Shown here piece after piece: positions 14,025 to 23,651 of a DNA stretch of 64,000 nt. Within the stretch, counting starts at the first letter, position 1. Each line of letters begins with the position of its first letter. The position numbers were made by a program, and so were the translations under genes. The notes under the pieces were generated by a model, which worked only from the letters and a program-made list of their open reading frames with translations, made no database searches and was not told the DNA's origin. Origin of the DNA: an uncultured Gammaproteobacteria bacterium (GTDB lineage Bacteria; Pseudomonadota; Gammaproteobacteria; HK1); contig OY282378.1 of the NCBI GenBank assembly GCA_958295835.1, positions 5,295,694-5,359,693 of the forward strand, written 5' to 3'.

Positions 14025-17015
14025 TCAGCCGGAGCCGATGCCCGCGAACAGATCGTCGAGGTTTCTTGCCACCTCGTACCGGGCGGGCGGCTCCGCCACT
14101 CCGAGGGCGTCGAAATGCGCCTTCCCGCACTTGATCCTGGCGCCTTCGGCGCCGCGAAGATCGCCGGCAAACAGGCTGCCCTTCGTCTCGACCACGAGGT
14201 ACAGCCGTTCGCCCTCCTCGGAGTCGATCAGGACGGCCCAGTCCGGGTTGTAGCTGCCGAGGGGCGTCGGGACCGTGAACCAGCCGGGCAGCTTGGCGTA
14301 CACCCTGACGGCGGGGTTCTTCTCGAGCTGTTCCGCGAAGGCGGCCTCGATGCCGGAGTCGAAGACCACCTGCTCGTAGACCGACTTCTTCGTCTCCGAG
14401 AGCATGTTCTTCAGGTAGCCGGTCAGCTCCTCGCTCTCGAAGAGCTCCTGCGCGTAGTGGTCGTCGTCTCCCAGGCGCTGGTACTTGATGCCGTCCACCA
14501 GGGCGGAACGCTTGCAACGGTTGATCGCCTCGGCGGCCAGCTCGATGAACCGCTGCGGATTGCGCTTGAAGTCGTCGAGGCGTCCGCTCTCGCAGAGGAT
14601 GCGCTGAATGCTCCGCCGCGTGAGCTGCGTCCGATCCTGAAGCTCGGTCAGCACGTCGGGCAGCTCGACGGCGGTCTCGTCCAGCAGCGTGGTTGCCGCT
14701 CCGGCGGTTTCGGTCGCCTCCACGCCGGACCGGCCGATGGCGAGATCGGCCTTGCGCCACTGGAGCCGGAGCCTCGATATCGCCGGAGCCTCCCGGAGCG
14801 CCCGGGTGCATTGCGCGAGCAGGTCTTCGTTGTCGAACGCCACGCGGTAGGTGGTCTTGTGCTTGATCCGGTCCCAGAGGGCCTTGAACTCGGGGCTGTG
14901 CAGGATCGCCCGGCGAGGGCGGACGGAACGGCGCTCGTCCGCGTCCCTGATCTCCAGACGTCCGGCGAGCCGGCGCAGCTCCCTGACGATATGCTCGCGA
15001 CGAGCCGAGAACCCGCCGGGCACGCTGAAGGTCTCATCCGCGAGTGCCTTTCGGAGGGACTCCCGTATCCGTCCCGTCCCGTCGATATGGCCTTCCGCCT
15101 TCAGATGCTCCCATAGAGTCTTCGATGCCTCGATGCCGAGCGTCGTGATCCTTCCGTCATCGCCGATGACCGGAATGGCCGCGAACTGATGCACTTCCAC
15201 GACGCCGAAGCGAACCCCCGTGTCGTTCTCGATCTCCTGCTGAAGGTTGTCCGCGAATTCCTCGTAGCTTTCCGTCGCGACGACGGTGAGGGTGTTGACG
15301 TCGAAGCCCCGCAGGCGTTCGCCTTCCTGGTTGACGCACAGGCGCAGACCCCGCCCGATCGTCTGCCGTCTCTCGCGCTCGGTCCGAATGTCGCGGAGGG
15401 TGCAGATCTGGAAGACGTTGGGGTTGTCCCAGCCCTCGCGCAATGCCGAATGGGAGAAGATGAACCTGAGCGGCGTTTCGAGGCTCAGGAGCTTCTCCTT
15501 CTCCCTCATGATCAGGTTGTAGGCGCGTTCGGCGTTGTCCCGGTTGGCCTGGTTGTTCTCCGCGGTATCCGTCCAGCCGCCTTTCCTGTCGATGGAGAAG
15601 TAGCCGTCATGGAGGGCCTCGATGGATTCGTCATCGTCGAGGTCCGCACCATCGCACAGGGTCTGATAGTCCGGATGACGGGCGAGGCGCCGATACTCCT
15701 CCTCGAACATCCGGGCGTAGTCTCCCTTGACGGGATCGCCTTCGTCGTCGTACCTCCGGTACCGGTCCACCGCATCGATGAAGAAAAGGCTCAGCACCTT
15801 GATCCCCTGGGGGCGCAGGCGCTTCTCCTTGTCGAGATGCTCCCGGATGGTCCGGCGGATCATCTGGCGCTGGACGGCGAGGGCGTCCACGTCGCCCCAG
15901 GATTCTCCCAACCGGAGGTAGCGCTCCCCGCCGGGTACGCGGAGTTCGACGAACTCGTTCCCTTTTTCGGCGCGGATTTCGCCGATGCGGCAATCACGGT
16001 AGACGCCGCGGCTCGTCGCCTGTTCGAGATCCTCGCCGTCCTGGACGACCTTCGTTCGCCGCCGGACCTTGCCCGTCGTCTCGACGTCGATCTCGACCCT
16101 GGCGCTGACCGTCCCCCGCCGATTGCTCGTTGACACCAGGCGGACGTAGGGCCGGTTGTGGGCGTCATGGACGGTGGCCGACGCCACCTCGATCTGTTTC
16201 ACCAGCTTGCGTTCGTATGCGTCGACGGCGTTGAGCCGGTAGACCATGTGATGCCGGTCCGTATGTGTCGCCGAATAACGCAGCGTGCAGAGCGGGTGCA
16301 TGGCGGCCAGGGCTTCCCGGCCGCGCCCCTGCAAACCGCCGTCCACGCTCTGCGGCTCGTCCACGATCAGGACCGGTCGCGTAGCCCGGATGAGGTCGAT
16401 CGGCTTCTCGCCGCCGGTTCTTTCGCTGTTCTTGTAGAGGTTGTTGACGTCCTTCTTGTTGATGGCGCCGACCGTCATCACCATGATCCGGACTTGCGGA
16501 CCGGTGGCGAAATTCCGGATCCGGCCCAGCCTGGTGGAGTCGTAGAGGAAGTATTCGAAAGGCACCCCCGAGTAGAGCGCCCGAAAGTGTTCCTCCGTGA
16601 TCCGGAGCGACTTGTAGACGCCTTCCTTGATGGCGACCGACGGCACGACGATGACGAACTTGGTGAAGCCGTAGCGTTTGTTCAGCTCGAAGATCGTGCG
16701 CAGGTAGACGTAGGTCTTGCCGGTCCCCGTCTCCATCTCCACGCTGAAGTCACCGGAGGCCAGTGTCTCGGAAGGCGCCAAGCCGTTGCGGAGCTGGACG
16801 GCGCGCAGGTTGTCGAGGATCTCCTCGTCGGACAGGGCAAGCCGGTTGCCGACGCCGAGGCCGTTGCCGGAAAGGGCGAGTTGCCCCTGGAGCTCCGCGG
16901 GGCCTCGCGTGACGGTGAATTCGGTACGGCAGATCTCCTGGCCTCGGAACAGGTCACAGACGGCGTCGACCGCCCGGAGCTGGAAGTCGAGGTCGGGCTC
17001 GAAGTGGAGCTTCAT
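14025..17015 (-). CDS. res: Type III restriction enzyme, Res subunit
   Basis: Res is the ATP-dependent translocase/nuclease of a type III restriction-modification complex. The 996-residue protein has a superfamily 2 helicase core: Walker A METGTGKT (94-101), DEPQ motif II (219-222) in VLIVDEPQSVDGG, a TLRYSATH motif III-like segment, and motif VI QTIGRGLRL. It ends in a PD-(D/E)XK nuclease (YNPDWAVLI...YLVVETKGS, about residues 920-945). The ATG at 17015 is used; a TTG one codon earlier is less likely. It follows hicB by 83 bases and should work with Mod at 17595. A broken second copy is at 27240-27683. Confidence 0.95.
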   Translation of the reverse strand: MKLHFEPDLDFQLRAVDAVCDLFRGQEICRTEFTVTRGPAELQGQLALSGNGLGVGNRLALSDEEILDNLRAVQLRNGLAPSETLASGDFSVEMETGTGKTYVYLRTIFELNKRYGFTKFVIVVPSVAIKEGVYKSLRITEEHFRALYSGVPFEYFLYDSTRLGRIRNFATGPQVRIMVMTVGAINKKDVNNLYKNSERTGGEKPIDLIRATRPVLIVDEPQSVDGGLQGRGREALAAMHPLCTLRYSATHTDRHHMVYRLNAVDAYERKLVKQIEVASATVHDAHNRPYVRLVSTSNRRGTVSARVEIDVETTGKVRRRTKVVQDGEDLEQATSRGVYRDCRIGEIRAEKGNEFVELRVPGGERYLRLGESWGDVDALAVQRQMIRRTIREHLDKEKRLRPQGIKVLSLFFIDAVDRYRRYDDEGDPVKGDYARMFEEEYRRLARHPDYQTLCDGADLDDDESIEALHDGYFSIDRKGGWTDTAENNQANRDNAERAYNLIMREKEKLLSLETPLRFIFSHSALREGWDNPNVFQICTLRDIRTERERRQTIGRGLRLCVNQEGERLRGFDVNTLTVVATESYEEFADNLQQEIENDTGVRFGVVEVHQFAAIPVIGDDGRITTLGIEASKTLWEHLKAEGHIDGTGRIRESLRKALADETFSVPGGFSARREHIVRELRRLAGRLEIRDADERRSVRPRRAILHSPEFKALWDRIKHKTTYRVAFDNEDLLAQCTRALREAPAISRLRLQWRKADLAIGRSGVEATETAGAATTLLDETAVELPDVLTELQDRTQLTRRSIQRILCESGRLDDFKRNPQRFIELAAEAINRCKRSALVDGIKYQRLGDDDHYAQELFESEELTGYLKNMLSETKKSVYEQVVFDSGIEAAFAEQLEKNPAVRVYAKLPGWFTVPTPLGSYNPDWAVLIDSEEGERLYLVVETKGSLFAGDLRGAEGARIKCGKAHFDALGVAEPPARYEVARNLDDLFAGIGSG

Positions 17016-17101
17016 CAAACGTATCCGTTATGCCGTCTGGTATGGCGTCCGGTCACGTTGGATGCACCATGCCGATGGTTGCCTGTCTGCACGATGGAAC
17101 G

Positions 17102-17314
17102 TCAAGCCAGGATCAGGCGCTCGCCCTTGGGCTCCGGGATTGGATCGCCGAATTCCCGGGCGGTGTCGATCCAGAGCGCCGTCGCTTCATTAGCGTGCTT
17201 GAGAGCGGCTTCCTGTGTATCGCCATGGGCCATGCACCCGGGGAGCTCCGGCACCTCGGCCACGAAGGCATCGTCCACGTTACTCCAATAGAGGATTACC
17301 TCGTATTTGTACAT
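17102..17314 (-). CDS. hicB: HicB-family antitoxin
   Basis: This 70-residue protein has the partial RNase H-like HicB fold: YKYEVILYWSNVDDAFVAEVPELPGCMAHGDTQEEAL-type sequence (here DTQEAALKHANEA) and a C-terminal WIDTAREFGDPIPEPKG. HicB binds and neutralises HicA. There is no C-terminal ribbon-helix-helix or HTH extension, so it is the short form. Its ATG overlaps the hicA stop by one base (TGATG). Confidence 0.88.
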   Translation of the reverse strand: MYKYEVILYWSNVDDAFVAEVPELPGCMAHGDTQEAALKHANEATALWIDTAREFGDPIPEPKGERLILA

Positions 17315-17568
17315 CAGCTTGCCTCCTCCAGCTTGTACTTCAGGATCACCCCGCGGATCTGCCTTGCCTGATAAGGTTTCGCATGGCCGCCTTCACGTTG
17401 CAGGTTGATCCTTTCGATCACGCCTTGCTTCCTGAACATGTGATGACTTCCTCGCGTCCGCTCGGTGAATCCCGGACTTCGGAGCAAGGCACGCAAGTCG
17501 TCGAATCGGATATTCGCGTCCGAACGGCCGCCAAGAATCGTCCATAGAAGTTGTGCGTGTCGGCTCAT
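17314..17568 (-). CDS. hicA: HicA-family mRNA interferase toxin
   Basis: An 84-residue HicA-like protein (dsRBD-like fold). It has a helix (FDDLRALLRSPGF) followed by TERTRGSHHMFRKQGV, where the conserved GSH holds the catalytic His, and then NLQREGGHAKPYQARQIRGVI. HicA cleaves mRNA and is inactivated by HicB. The pair lies between mod (stop 26 bases upstream) and res (start 83 bases downstream) on the same strand, so it is probably cotranscribed with the type III system and could act if that system is lost or inhibited. Confidence 0.88.
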   Translation of the reverse strand: MSRHAQLLWTILGGRSDANIRFDDLRALLRSPGFTERTRGSHHMFRKQGVIERINLQREGGHAKPYQARQIRGVILKYKLEEAS

Positions 17569-17594
17569 TCGGAAGCAGCGACCAGGCGGCTTGC

Positions 17595-19529
17595 CTACAG
17601 GCTCCGGAGATTACTGAATCCGCGCTGCTCCAGGGTGGCAGCGATATTGATCTTGGCGATATCGTCGGTGAATGCACTATCTCGAAAGACGATGGTGGGT
17701 TCGCCGGTGGCTGCCATCTCGCCACACCAATCGGAAATTCCGAGAGCGAGAGATTCGCCTTCTTCCTTGGCTATGTGTGCGTCCAGGCATGTGATCAACG
17801 TGCCGCTACCGACAGAATGCACGGACTTGCCCACGATGATCCGTGTTTCAATGGGCAGGCAAAGGTCAAGTCCCAATTTGAGCAGCAGTTCGTAGAGAAC
17901 GTCTTCTTCACTCCGGTCCGGTTTGACGTGGTCGATGCTGTCGAGCAGCGTTCCTTTCAGGTCGTTGTGATCAGGTTCCCATGCGCGGATATTGGAAGTA
18001 TCGAGCTTGAAGACTCGGAAGCCGGAAGTGTGCGAGAGCAGTGAGTGTTCGTCTCTGATCTTGTCTTCTGCACGACGGAGACGTTCCTTGGCAAGTTCTG
18101 CGATATTCAGTGGTTTTCCCAGTTTCTTCAGGAAACCTGCTGCTGTCTTCTGATCCTTGTTGTCTGGATTCACTGGTTCGGGAAGTTGGACAAGAATGTA
18201 GCGACAATTGCAACCTTGGGAGATGTTGTGCGACATTACGGCGTGACCTGTCGTGCCTGAACCTGCGAAGAAATCCAGGATTATGGAATCGGTATCGCTG
18301 CCATGTTCGAGTATTCTTTGTATGAGTTTGACTGGTTTTGGATTATCGAAGATTTTTTCAATTATCAAATTCTTCAAATCCCGGGTTCCATCATCCGTAT
18401 TACCCGCATAATTGTTTGTCCAAAAATTTACAGGTGTGATCTTGCGTGCTTCCGAGAGATACATCTTGATAGACGGTACAGGTTGATTCCCACTCACGCC
18501 CCAATAAAGCCGTTCTTCTTTCTGAAGCCGCTCAAATTCTTCTGTCGATCTCCTCCACGCATTCGTCGTAGGGTTCGTGATCTCTCCGGTGTTCGGATTC
18601 TCAATCGGATAACACAGGTTGGGACGTTTCTCAGGAGTTGCAGGATTAAGAAAGGATGCTCCCTTCCATGGACCCCTCGGATCGTTGTCCGGGTTCGAAT
18701 AGCGCGCATCCGCCTCGGATGTACGTTCCAATAGATTTACAGAAAATTGTTCACTTTTCGAGTAAACCAATATATGTTCTATGACCGTAGTGAAATCGAT
18801 GGTGTTGTTGCTTCGCGTATATCGTTTCTGCCAACTGATGTTGGCTTGATAGTTCTCTTCACCGAATATCTCAGACAACAGTATTTGCAAATTCCCCAAC
18901 TCTGTGTCGTCGACGCTGATAAAGATGGCACCGTCGTTGCAAAGTAGATTACGCGCCAGCTTCAGCCGGGGATACATCATGTTCAGCCAGTCGGTATGGA
19001 ACCGCCCTGACGTTTCCGGGTTCGATGACAGTTTGCGGTTCCCGCCGTCGGTCTGGCCGGTCAGATCCAGGTAGTTCCGGATGTTGTCTCGGTAATCGTC
19101 GGGATAGACGAAGTCCTTTCCCGTGTTGTACGGCGGATCGATGTAGATGAGCTTCACCTTTCCCGTGTAGCTCTTCTGCAGGAGCTTGAGTACCTCCAGA
19201 TTGTCGCCCTCGATCATCAGGTTTCGGGTCGTGTCCCAGTCTACGCTCTCCGCCGGACAAGGGCGCAGGGTGCCGGTCGATGGCGTCAGCGCGAGTTGGC
19301 GTGCCTGACGCTTGCCGTACCAATTGAGACCGTATTTCTCCTCGCGTTCATCCACCTCGTCGCCGAGAAGCTGTTTGAGTACGTCGAAATCGACCTTCCC
19401 TTCAGTGAACGCCTCGGGGAATACGGCCTTCAGGTGCCGGAGGTTGCCGGCCATGACGTCGGCCGAGTGTGTTTCCGGATCATGGGAAGTGATCTTGTTC
19501 ACGTTTATCTTCGGTTCACGATCAGTCAT
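17595..19529 (-). CDS. mod: Type III DNA methyltransferase, Mod subunit
   Basis: Mod methylates adenine at an asymmetric site and supplies sequence recognition to the type III enzyme. The 644-residue protein has the beta-class order: catalytic DPPYNTGKD (131-139) before the SAM-binding FAGSGTTG (421-428). The segment between them, roughly 230-400, is the target-recognition region and is AT-richer in DNA than the flanks, as is usual for exchanged TRDs. The ATG at 19529 follows the upstream HTH-nuclease-NTPase gene by only 37 bases; upstream in-frame codons show no conservation. Confidence 0.95.
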   Translation of the reverse strand: MTDREPKINVNKITSHDPETHSADVMAGNLRHLKAVFPEAFTEGKVDFDVLKQLLGDEVDEREEKYGLNWYGKRQARQLALTPSTGTLRPCPAESVDWDTTRNLMIEGDNLEVLKLLQKSYTGKVKLIYIDPPYNTGKDFVYPDDYRDNIRNYLDLTGQTDGGNRKLSSNPETSGRFHTDWLNMMYPRLKLARNLLCNDGAIFISVDDTELGNLQILLSEIFGEENYQANISWQKRYTRSNNTIDFTTVIEHILVYSKSEQFSVNLLERTSEADARYSNPDNDPRGPWKGASFLNPATPEKRPNLCYPIENPNTGEITNPTTNAWRRSTEEFERLQKEERLYWGVSGNQPVPSIKMYLSEARKITPVNFWTNNYAGNTDDGTRDLKNLIIEKIFDNPKPVKLIQRILEHGSDTDSIILDFFAGSGTTGHAVMSHNISQGCNCRYILVQLPEPVNPDNKDQKTAAGFLKKLGKPLNIAELAKERLRRAEDKIRDEHSLLSHTSGFRVFKLDTSNIRAWEPDHNDLKGTLLDSIDHVKPDRSEEDVLYELLLKLGLDLCLPIETRIIVGKSVHSVGSGTLITCLDAHIAKEEGESLALGISDWCGEMAATGEPTIVFRDSAFTDDIAKINIAATLEQRGFSNLRSL

Positions 19530-19566
19530 ATGCGGAATCGTAGCAGATCCGTGTAGAGCGGCGATG

Positions 19567-22500
19567 TTAGATTTCCCATTGTGCTTCCCATTCTTCATCC
19601 TCGTTGCGGGCGTGTTCAATCCTGGCGTCAAGGTGACGAAGCATGGTCTTGGCCCATCGGCGTACCTGCCACTTCGGATGATCGTGCAGTGTGCGCAACG
19701 GCTCTCGGTAGAGCCCATAATAGTTCATCAACGGTCCAGACCAGCCGAAGTTTTCCATGTTGCAGGTGATGGCTTGTAGCATGTTGTCGCGATCGCCGAA
19801 CTCGTTGAACAGCCGGATCACGACGGGGTGAAGTGACCGTTCCGGAGCGTCGATCCGGTAGGTTGTGAGGATCGGAACGGTCGCGGCCACGAAAGCCGGC
19901 GCCCGGTCCGGATGCGCACGGCACCAAGCGAACAAGGTATCCTCGGGTAGGCTCAGGATCGCTGGATTCTGGTCCTTCACGGACGAAATCCGATCCCCCA
20001 GGATTGACTCGAAGCACCACGCTTGGCCCTGGTCCGAAACGATCGCCTGGCCGACGATCGGCCAGGCGATCTCGGGGAAGCCCGACAGGAGCGGAGAAAC
20101 TACAGGTTTCATGATCCGCCCTTCGTTCCAATCAGCAACGCTGACGAGTGCAGTCGCCAGAGCCAGGGCCGTGGCCCGGGCGTCGGGATCCTGCCGGCCC
20201 TTCTCCAGCATCCACTTCATGAGATTCTCGAAATTAGAATCGTAGTTGGCCATCGCTCCACCCTGCGAGCGGCTCCACCGGGCGACGTTTCCCGCGGCCT
20301 TGCGGAGGTGCGGTCGGAAGCCGTCCAGCCTGTCGGGCGTGCCGTGGGCATACATCCACATTAATTCCATTGCTTCCGTGAACGCTTCGGCACTGTGGTC
20401 GAGCATCGCATCGAACAGGGGCGCAACCGCCGGGGCCGGAACCTCGGCGAGCACTCCGTTCAGAGCCCACTGTCTTAAACGCCAGACAGGCAGCAGGCCC
20501 GTCCGAAGAGCGCCGATGACCAGTCCGATGTCGGATGGCCTGATGCCGAGCCGCGAGCAGATCAGGGGAAGTGCCAGCTGGGGCGACCGTGCCGCTCTCT
20601 GCTTGAATGCCTCCACGATGTCCGGGTGGTGTTTAGCGAAGCCGGTGACGTACCCGGACAACAGATCGAAATTGCGCTCCTTCTCTGGTGCTTCCGTGAC
20701 GGCCAGGGTGATTCGCTTCAGCCAGTCCGCGGACGAACCGCCGGGTCCGATGGCGTCGGCGACGGCCTCTCCGAAGATGCGCGCCATCCGATGCTTGCCT
20801 CGGCTGAGTTGTGGCAGCACTCCCTTGAGGACCTCCGGTTGTTCGACAATCTCGGCCGCCAGCGCGCGCACCGTCTTCTCTTGATGTCGGCCGCGTGCCT
20901 CGAAATCACATTTTTCGCCGCAGGGAAAGTTCCAAGGCATTTCGGTGACGAGGAAACGCACGCGCGATTCCAGGCTCTTTGGACATAGCTCGTCAATCAG
21001 TGTCCTGACTCGGTCAACCACGTTGCGATCCATGTCGGTGACATCGTACTCAAGGAAATGACCGAGGCCCTTCAGTGCCTCCGTCCATTGGCCGGTGTTA
21101 TCGACTACTTGACGGACTACTTTCTCCACCGTATCGAGGAAACCAACCGAGATCAGCGAGCGCAGGTGACCACCAAGACCTGTGCGCGCGGCAACCCCGA
21201 ATTCGTCGTCTCGCTCGGCGAACCGGGCGAGGCGGACCACACAGCCCTCGATATAGCCAGCCGCTGCCTCCTTCGTGGCCGGGTACCAGGATTCCAGAGC
21301 CGGACGGGACCCGTGAGTTTCCGCGCCGGCAAATCGCGAAAAAAAGTCAGTCGCTGACCCGGCGATCAGGGATTCGACAACGATCGAACGTTGGATCGGA
21401 TCGTCGGTCTCGGCGGCCTCGTCCAGGACGGAGAGCCGGGCGTCTCCATCGGCCGCGGTGCCGCCAAGTCTCACGGGAAAGAGGGCCTTGAACTGACCGG
21501 TAGCGTTGTTGTTGCTCCATGTCTCGTTCTCGGCAACCGCGAGGCGCAGCAGGAGGCGGGCACCGTCCTCGAAGGTATCGGGATGGAAGGCGATCTTCTC
21601 CAATGCCCACACAAGGTGCCGGCGCGCGTCGCCCTGAACCCGGGACAGGTCTCCGACACCGTCCAGGCAGCGTCCGATCCGGGTCGCGACGGCTTCGGAA
21701 TCGATTTCGGCAAGAGACGACAGCACCTCTGCATGGATGGTCTTCCGGGCTCCTTCGATGCGGTCGAAGGGTCCGCCGGGACGGCAGACATGGGATACCA
21801 CTTCCTTGGAAATGGAAGTCGTGTTGAGCAGAGCAAGTTGCTTGACAGCCATGGTTCTCAAGCGAGAGTTGGCGGCGTCGCCAGCCAGCACGTCGTCCCA
21901 TTCGGCCTGGTTCCACTCCCGCCACTTGCGCTCGGCCAGTTTCATGGCGATTGGGCGGGGCTGAAGGACGACGAATCTTCCTCGCCATCGGACGACACCC
22001 CGATCTCCAAGCTCCCGGATGGCAGCACGAAGGTCGGCCGCCGTGAGGTTTCGTCCTCGGGAGGCGATCTCGCAGAGCTCGCCATCAGGTCCGCCGTCAG
22101 CCGGAGGCTTTACTTCGACCAAGCCGAACGTCGCCAGCAAGGCCGCCGATTTGCGTAACAGTTGCTCGGACTCACGGGGCATGCGTCCCAGGACGAAGGC
22201 ATCGGCCAAATCGTCGGCAGTGGCATGGGCGACGGGTACGGTGGGCCACTTCTGCCCGATACGGATGGCGATCTCCGGAAAACCCTTGGAGAAGTGCACG
22301 AGCCGGCGTCGGTCTTCGGAGGACAGCCCCGGCGAGGCCTGGTTGATGACAGCCTCGATGACGGAGGACGGCGCCTCGTCGAGTTTGAACATCGTCTCGT
22401 CCGGCGTTCCGGAAGGGATCTCGTCGTCGATGGTGACCAGCGAAAGTCGGCTGCCGGGTCGCGAGACCATGCCGGCCAGAACCCGATGGGTGTCGAGGCC

Positions 22501-23646
22501 GCAGGAGTCGACGACCACGACGGCACGCGTTCCCACGTCTGCCAGGCTCTGGACGATCCCGTTGATGGCGGCAGGGCCTGCCTCGGACTCGTCGGCGTAG
22601 AGGACAAGATCACTGAGAAGGGGAGTTCCCGCCTCTTCGGTGTCAGGACCGAAGGCTTCAAGGGCCAGACGGGACTTGCCGACACCCGACAGTCCGACCA
22701 CGCGGGCAATGCCGCGCGGCTCCGTCACCCGCTCGTGCAGGTGGGCACGCAAGTCCGAAAGGCGTTCATCCTCGACCCAGGGAGAGCGATGGTGCTCGGC
22801 GCGGTTGGCCCAGTGGAACCAGGAGCGAAAGGGACCAATGGCTCCAGGTTGGGTCTGCTCCTTCACCCAGATGGCGACGGAGGGGTGGTGATTGACCCAT
22901 ACGGCGATCTGATCGGCGTCGCGAAAATGGACCTGAGCATCGTCGATGGTCATGCCGGCGCCGCGGAGAGCCGCCCGAATACGGGTTTTCCGAGCCTCGA
23001 TCCCCTTCTGCGCGTAAGGATGGGCGGAAAGCATGACGTAGTGGCCGTCGGCCTCGAGGACCGAACGCACCATGTCCTTGACTTCGCCTTTCCTGGCCAG
23101 GACGTCGCGGCCGGTGGCGACCGGCGGAATCTTCCCGGCTTTCAACTGGAACTGAACGAGCCGAGAAGGCAGGAACGCCGTACGGGCCGGGCCGCCCGTC
23201 CACTCGATGCGGCCATCCTCGCCCCCGTCGGAAGCGGCGATGTTGCCGGCCACGTGGATGCCGTCGGCGGGGAGGTCGTTGGCCAGGGCCTCGGCGCTCA
23301 GCAGCCGCCGCAGGAGGTAGGGAAACATCCGTTCGTTCAGGACCTTGATATGCTCACCGGTCACCTCGAACGGGCCGGTTCCGGCAGTGGGGGTGATCGG
23401 TCGGGACCGGCCTCCCCGAAGACGAGACAGGTCGCCATGAAGGGTGGTGATAGCACTCGGGTTCGCCTCCAGAACCCGCAGTAATGCGACGACGGAGGCG
23501 GCGGGTTTCACGGTTCCAGCCTCGTACTTCGTGAAGGCGCGCGGGCCGCCACCCAACAGTTTACCGGCCTCTACCTGCGAGAGGCCGAGATCCGTCCGAA
23601 TGGCGCGGATTTCCTCGGGAGAGATTCCAGATTTGCTCTGGCTCAT
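19567..23646 (-). CDS. MqsA-type HTH, Mrr-like nuclease, STAND-type NTPase fusion (candidate defence protein)
   Basis: A 1359-residue protein, first gene of the type III RM operon. Residues 10-65 form an HTH very like the MqsA C-terminal domain (LGLSQVEAGKLLGGGPRAFTKYEAG...ALLRVLEANP). Residues about 103-270 resemble an Mrr-like PD-(D/E)XK nuclease of the QxK kind: SDGGEDGRIEW with D140/D144, then FQLKAG with Q167 and K169. Residues from 300 hold an NTPase: GLSGVGKS Walker A (318-325) and AVVVVD Walker B (375-380). The remaining 900 residues are helical, with no named domain I recognise, and could be a sensor. Effector-NTPase-helical layout is that of Avs-like STAND proteins. The start is set at 23646 because the upstream ATG (23685) lies in the -10 box. 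Confidence 0.75.
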   Translation of the reverse strand: MSQSKSGISPEEIRAIRTDLGLSQVEAGKLLGGGPRAFTKYEAGTVKPAASVVALLRVLEANPSAITTLHGDLSRLRGGRSRPITPTAGTGPFEVTGEHIKVLNERMFPYLLRRLLSAEALANDLPADGIHVAGNIAASDGGEDGRIEWTGGPARTAFLPSRLVQFQLKAGKIPPVATGRDVLARKGEVKDMVRSVLEADGHYVMLSAHPYAQKGIEARKTRIRAALRGAGMTIDDAQVHFRDADQIAVWVNHHPSVAIWVKEQTQPGAIGPFRSWFHWANRAEHHRSPWVEDERLSDLRAHLHERVTEPRGIARVVGLSGVGKSRLALEAFGPDTEEAGTPLLSDLVLYADESEAGPAAINGIVQSLADVGTRAVVVVDSCGLDTHRVLAGMVSRPGSRLSLVTIDDEIPSGTPDETMFKLDEAPSSVIEAVINQASPGLSSEDRRRLVHFSKGFPEIAIRIGQKWPTVPVAHATADDLADAFVLGRMPRESEQLLRKSAALLATFGLVEVKPPADGGPDGELCEIASRGRNLTAADLRAAIRELGDRGVVRWRGRFVVLQPRPIAMKLAERKWREWNQAEWDDVLAGDAANSRLRTMAVKQLALLNTTSISKEVVSHVCRPGGPFDRIEGARKTIHAEVLSSLAEIDSEAVATRIGRCLDGVGDLSRVQGDARRHLVWALEKIAFHPDTFEDGARLLLRLAVAENETWSNNNATGQFKALFPVRLGGTAADGDARLSVLDEAAETDDPIQRSIVVESLIAGSATDFFSRFAGAETHGSRPALESWYPATKEAAAGYIEGCVVRLARFAERDDEFGVAARTGLGGHLRSLISVGFLDTVEKVVRQVVDNTGQWTEALKGLGHFLEYDVTDMDRNVVDRVRTLIDELCPKSLESRVRFLVTEMPWNFPCGEKCDFEARGRHQEKTVRALAAEIVEQPEVLKGVLPQLSRGKHRMARIFGEAVADAIGPGGSSADWLKRITLAVTEAPEKERNFDLLSGYVTGFAKHHPDIVEAFKQRAARSPQLALPLICSRLGIRPSDIGLVIGALRTGLLPVWRLRQWALNGVLAEVPAPAVAPLFDAMLDHSAEAFTEAMELMWMYAHGTPDRLDGFRPHLRKAAGNVARWSRSQGGAMANYDSNFENLMKWMLEKGRQDPDARATALALATALVSVADWNEGRIMKPVVSPLLSGFPEIAWPIVGQAIVSDQGQAWCFESILGDRISSVKDQNPAILSLPEDTLFAWCRAHPDRAPAFVAATVPILTTYRIDAPERSLHPVVIRLFNEFGDRDNMLQAITCNMENFGWSGPLMNYYGLYREPLRTLHDHPKWQVRRWAKTMLRHLDARIEHARNEDEEWEAQWEI

Positions 23647-23651
23647 TATGG

